The notes under the pieces were generated by a model, which saw only the letters and a list, made by a program, of their open reading frames with translations, made no database searches and was not told the origin of the DNA. 64,000 nucleotides of DNA from Anaerorhabdus furcosa (lineage in GTDB: Bacteria; Bacillota_I; Bacilli_A; Erysipelotrichales; Erysipelotrichaceae). The stretch covers positions 214,567-278,566 of the forward strand of contig NZ_FUWY01000003.1 in NCBI RefSeq assembly GCF_900167375.1, written 5' to 3'. Below, in pieces: positions 63,665 to 64,000 of this stretch. The position numbers were made by a program, and so were the translations under genes. How positions within the stretch are numbered: the first letter of the stretch is position 1; the number at the start of each line of letters is the position of its first letter.

Positions 63665-64000
63665 AACTATACCCCTTGTCAAGGACACAAGAATAAAAGA
63701 TATGAAGCAGGTGAATAAAAATCATCTGCTTTTACTATAAATAAATGATTGATTGAGGAACAATCACAGGCAGATATTTCACCAATGTTTTATCTGTCAG
63801 ATACTGATCAACTTCATAAGGAGTCTTCTTATGAAGTCGTTTCTGTGGTCGATCGTAATTATAGTAATTGATATAATCAGTTATCGCAAAAGCCATTTCC
63901 TCATAAGTCCTATACTTCTTTAAATCCATTTCTGTTTTTAATATCGCAAAGAATGATTCTTGTGGTGCATTATCCCAACAATTACCTCTTCTAGACATCG
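63665..64000 (-). mobile_element. IS3-family insertion sequence, 3' part
   Basis: The IS runs off the window at its transposase 5' side. The inner edge is uncertain; a T/C-rich stretch near 63666-63692, with the palindrome CTTGTCAAGG, is a plausible terminal inverted repeat, but the other end is not visible for comparison. Confidence 0.5.
63735..63998 (-). CDS. IS3-family transposase OrfB, C-terminal fragment (partial at window edge)
   Basis: The 87 visible residues are the conserved end of an IS3/IS150-type DDE transposase: SRRGNCWDNAPQESFFAILKTEMDLKKYRTYEEM and then YINYYNYDRPQKRLHKKTPYEV, with the catalytic glutamate within QESFF. The frame continues beyond the window, so the start shown is only the first methionine in view. 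It belongs to the right-end IS. Confidence 0.93.
   Translation of the reverse strand: MSRRGNCWDNAPQESFFAILKTEMDLKKYRTYEEMAFAITDYINYYNYDRPQKRLHKKTPYEVDQYLTDKTLVKYLPVIVPQSIIYL

Overview
The window is an AT-rich chromosomal segment of a low-GC Gram-positive bacterium (Bacillota). The origin-proximal gene set (rnmV, tatD, mnmE, mnmG, rsmG, noc, parA, parB, dnaX-ybaB-recR), Gram-positive style lipoproteins, mannose-family PTS genes, cre-like sites and a short SRP RNA fit a member of the Erysipelotrichia. That placement is an inference. No rRNA, tRNA or CRISPR array was seen, no dnaA is present, and no gene-free stretch exceeds 300 bases (the longest, about 295 bases, lies between phnG and the solute-binding lipoprotein gene).

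Region 1 (1-4.7 kb) holds mnmE, an RDD membrane protein, tatD and RNase M5, all on the minus strand, and a divergent DbpA-type RNA helicase whose motif II reads DEAN. Region 2 (4.7-16.1 kb) is one long minus-strand carbon-phosphorus lyase operon: phnG-H-I-J-K-M, a hexapeptide transferase, phnL, a PHP phosphoesterase, an inositol-monophosphatase-like gene, then the transporter phnD-C-E-E. phnP and phnN are absent; the PHP protein probably replaces PhnP. Three hexamers at an exact 11-bp period upstream of phnG look like a PhoP box.

Region 3 (16.1-25.4 kb) carries an orphan peptide-binding lipoprotein, a Cache-GGDEF diguanylate cyclase, a CNNM/CorC-type transporter preceded by a 15-codon leader ORF and an attenuator-like terminator, a HAD phosphatase, DegV, an unknown lipoprotein and a PHP protein. 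Region 4 (25.4-34.4 kb) is parB-parA-noc-rsmG, a glycoside-hydrolase-like lipoprotein, a DUF4143 ATPase with a repeated palindromic promoter, rdgB, a ThyX-like protein and mnmG. Region 5 (34.4-38.8 kb) is a beta-glucoside operon (licT, EIIBCA, GH1) with two antiterminator (RAT) sites, one inside the end of licT.

Region 6 (38.9-46.7 kb) has a PUA/EVE-like protein, fhs, recR, ybaB, dnaX, a TfoX C-terminal-domain protein, tadA, a Nudix hydrolase, the SRP RNA, and an ORF6N protein with a PLD-like tail. Region 7 (46.7-63.6 kb) appears to be a dispersed amino-sugar system: a YhfZ-type regulator, three HAD phosphatases and two NagA deacetylases in one operon; a divergent cutC sharing a palindromic operator; three SIS proteins with PTS IIC and IID; a lone IIB; and a divergent IIA, serine hydrolase and fourth SIS protein. 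Several small membrane proteins and a degenerate M28-like protein are interspersed. The window ends in an IS3-family transposase fragment.

Functionally, the segment combines genome maintenance and tRNA modification with two nutrient-scavenging modules, phosphonates and amino sugars. The candidates for something undescribed are the phn variant with a built-in IMPase, the leader-peptide attenuator before the CNNM gene, and the multi-SIS amino-sugar cluster.
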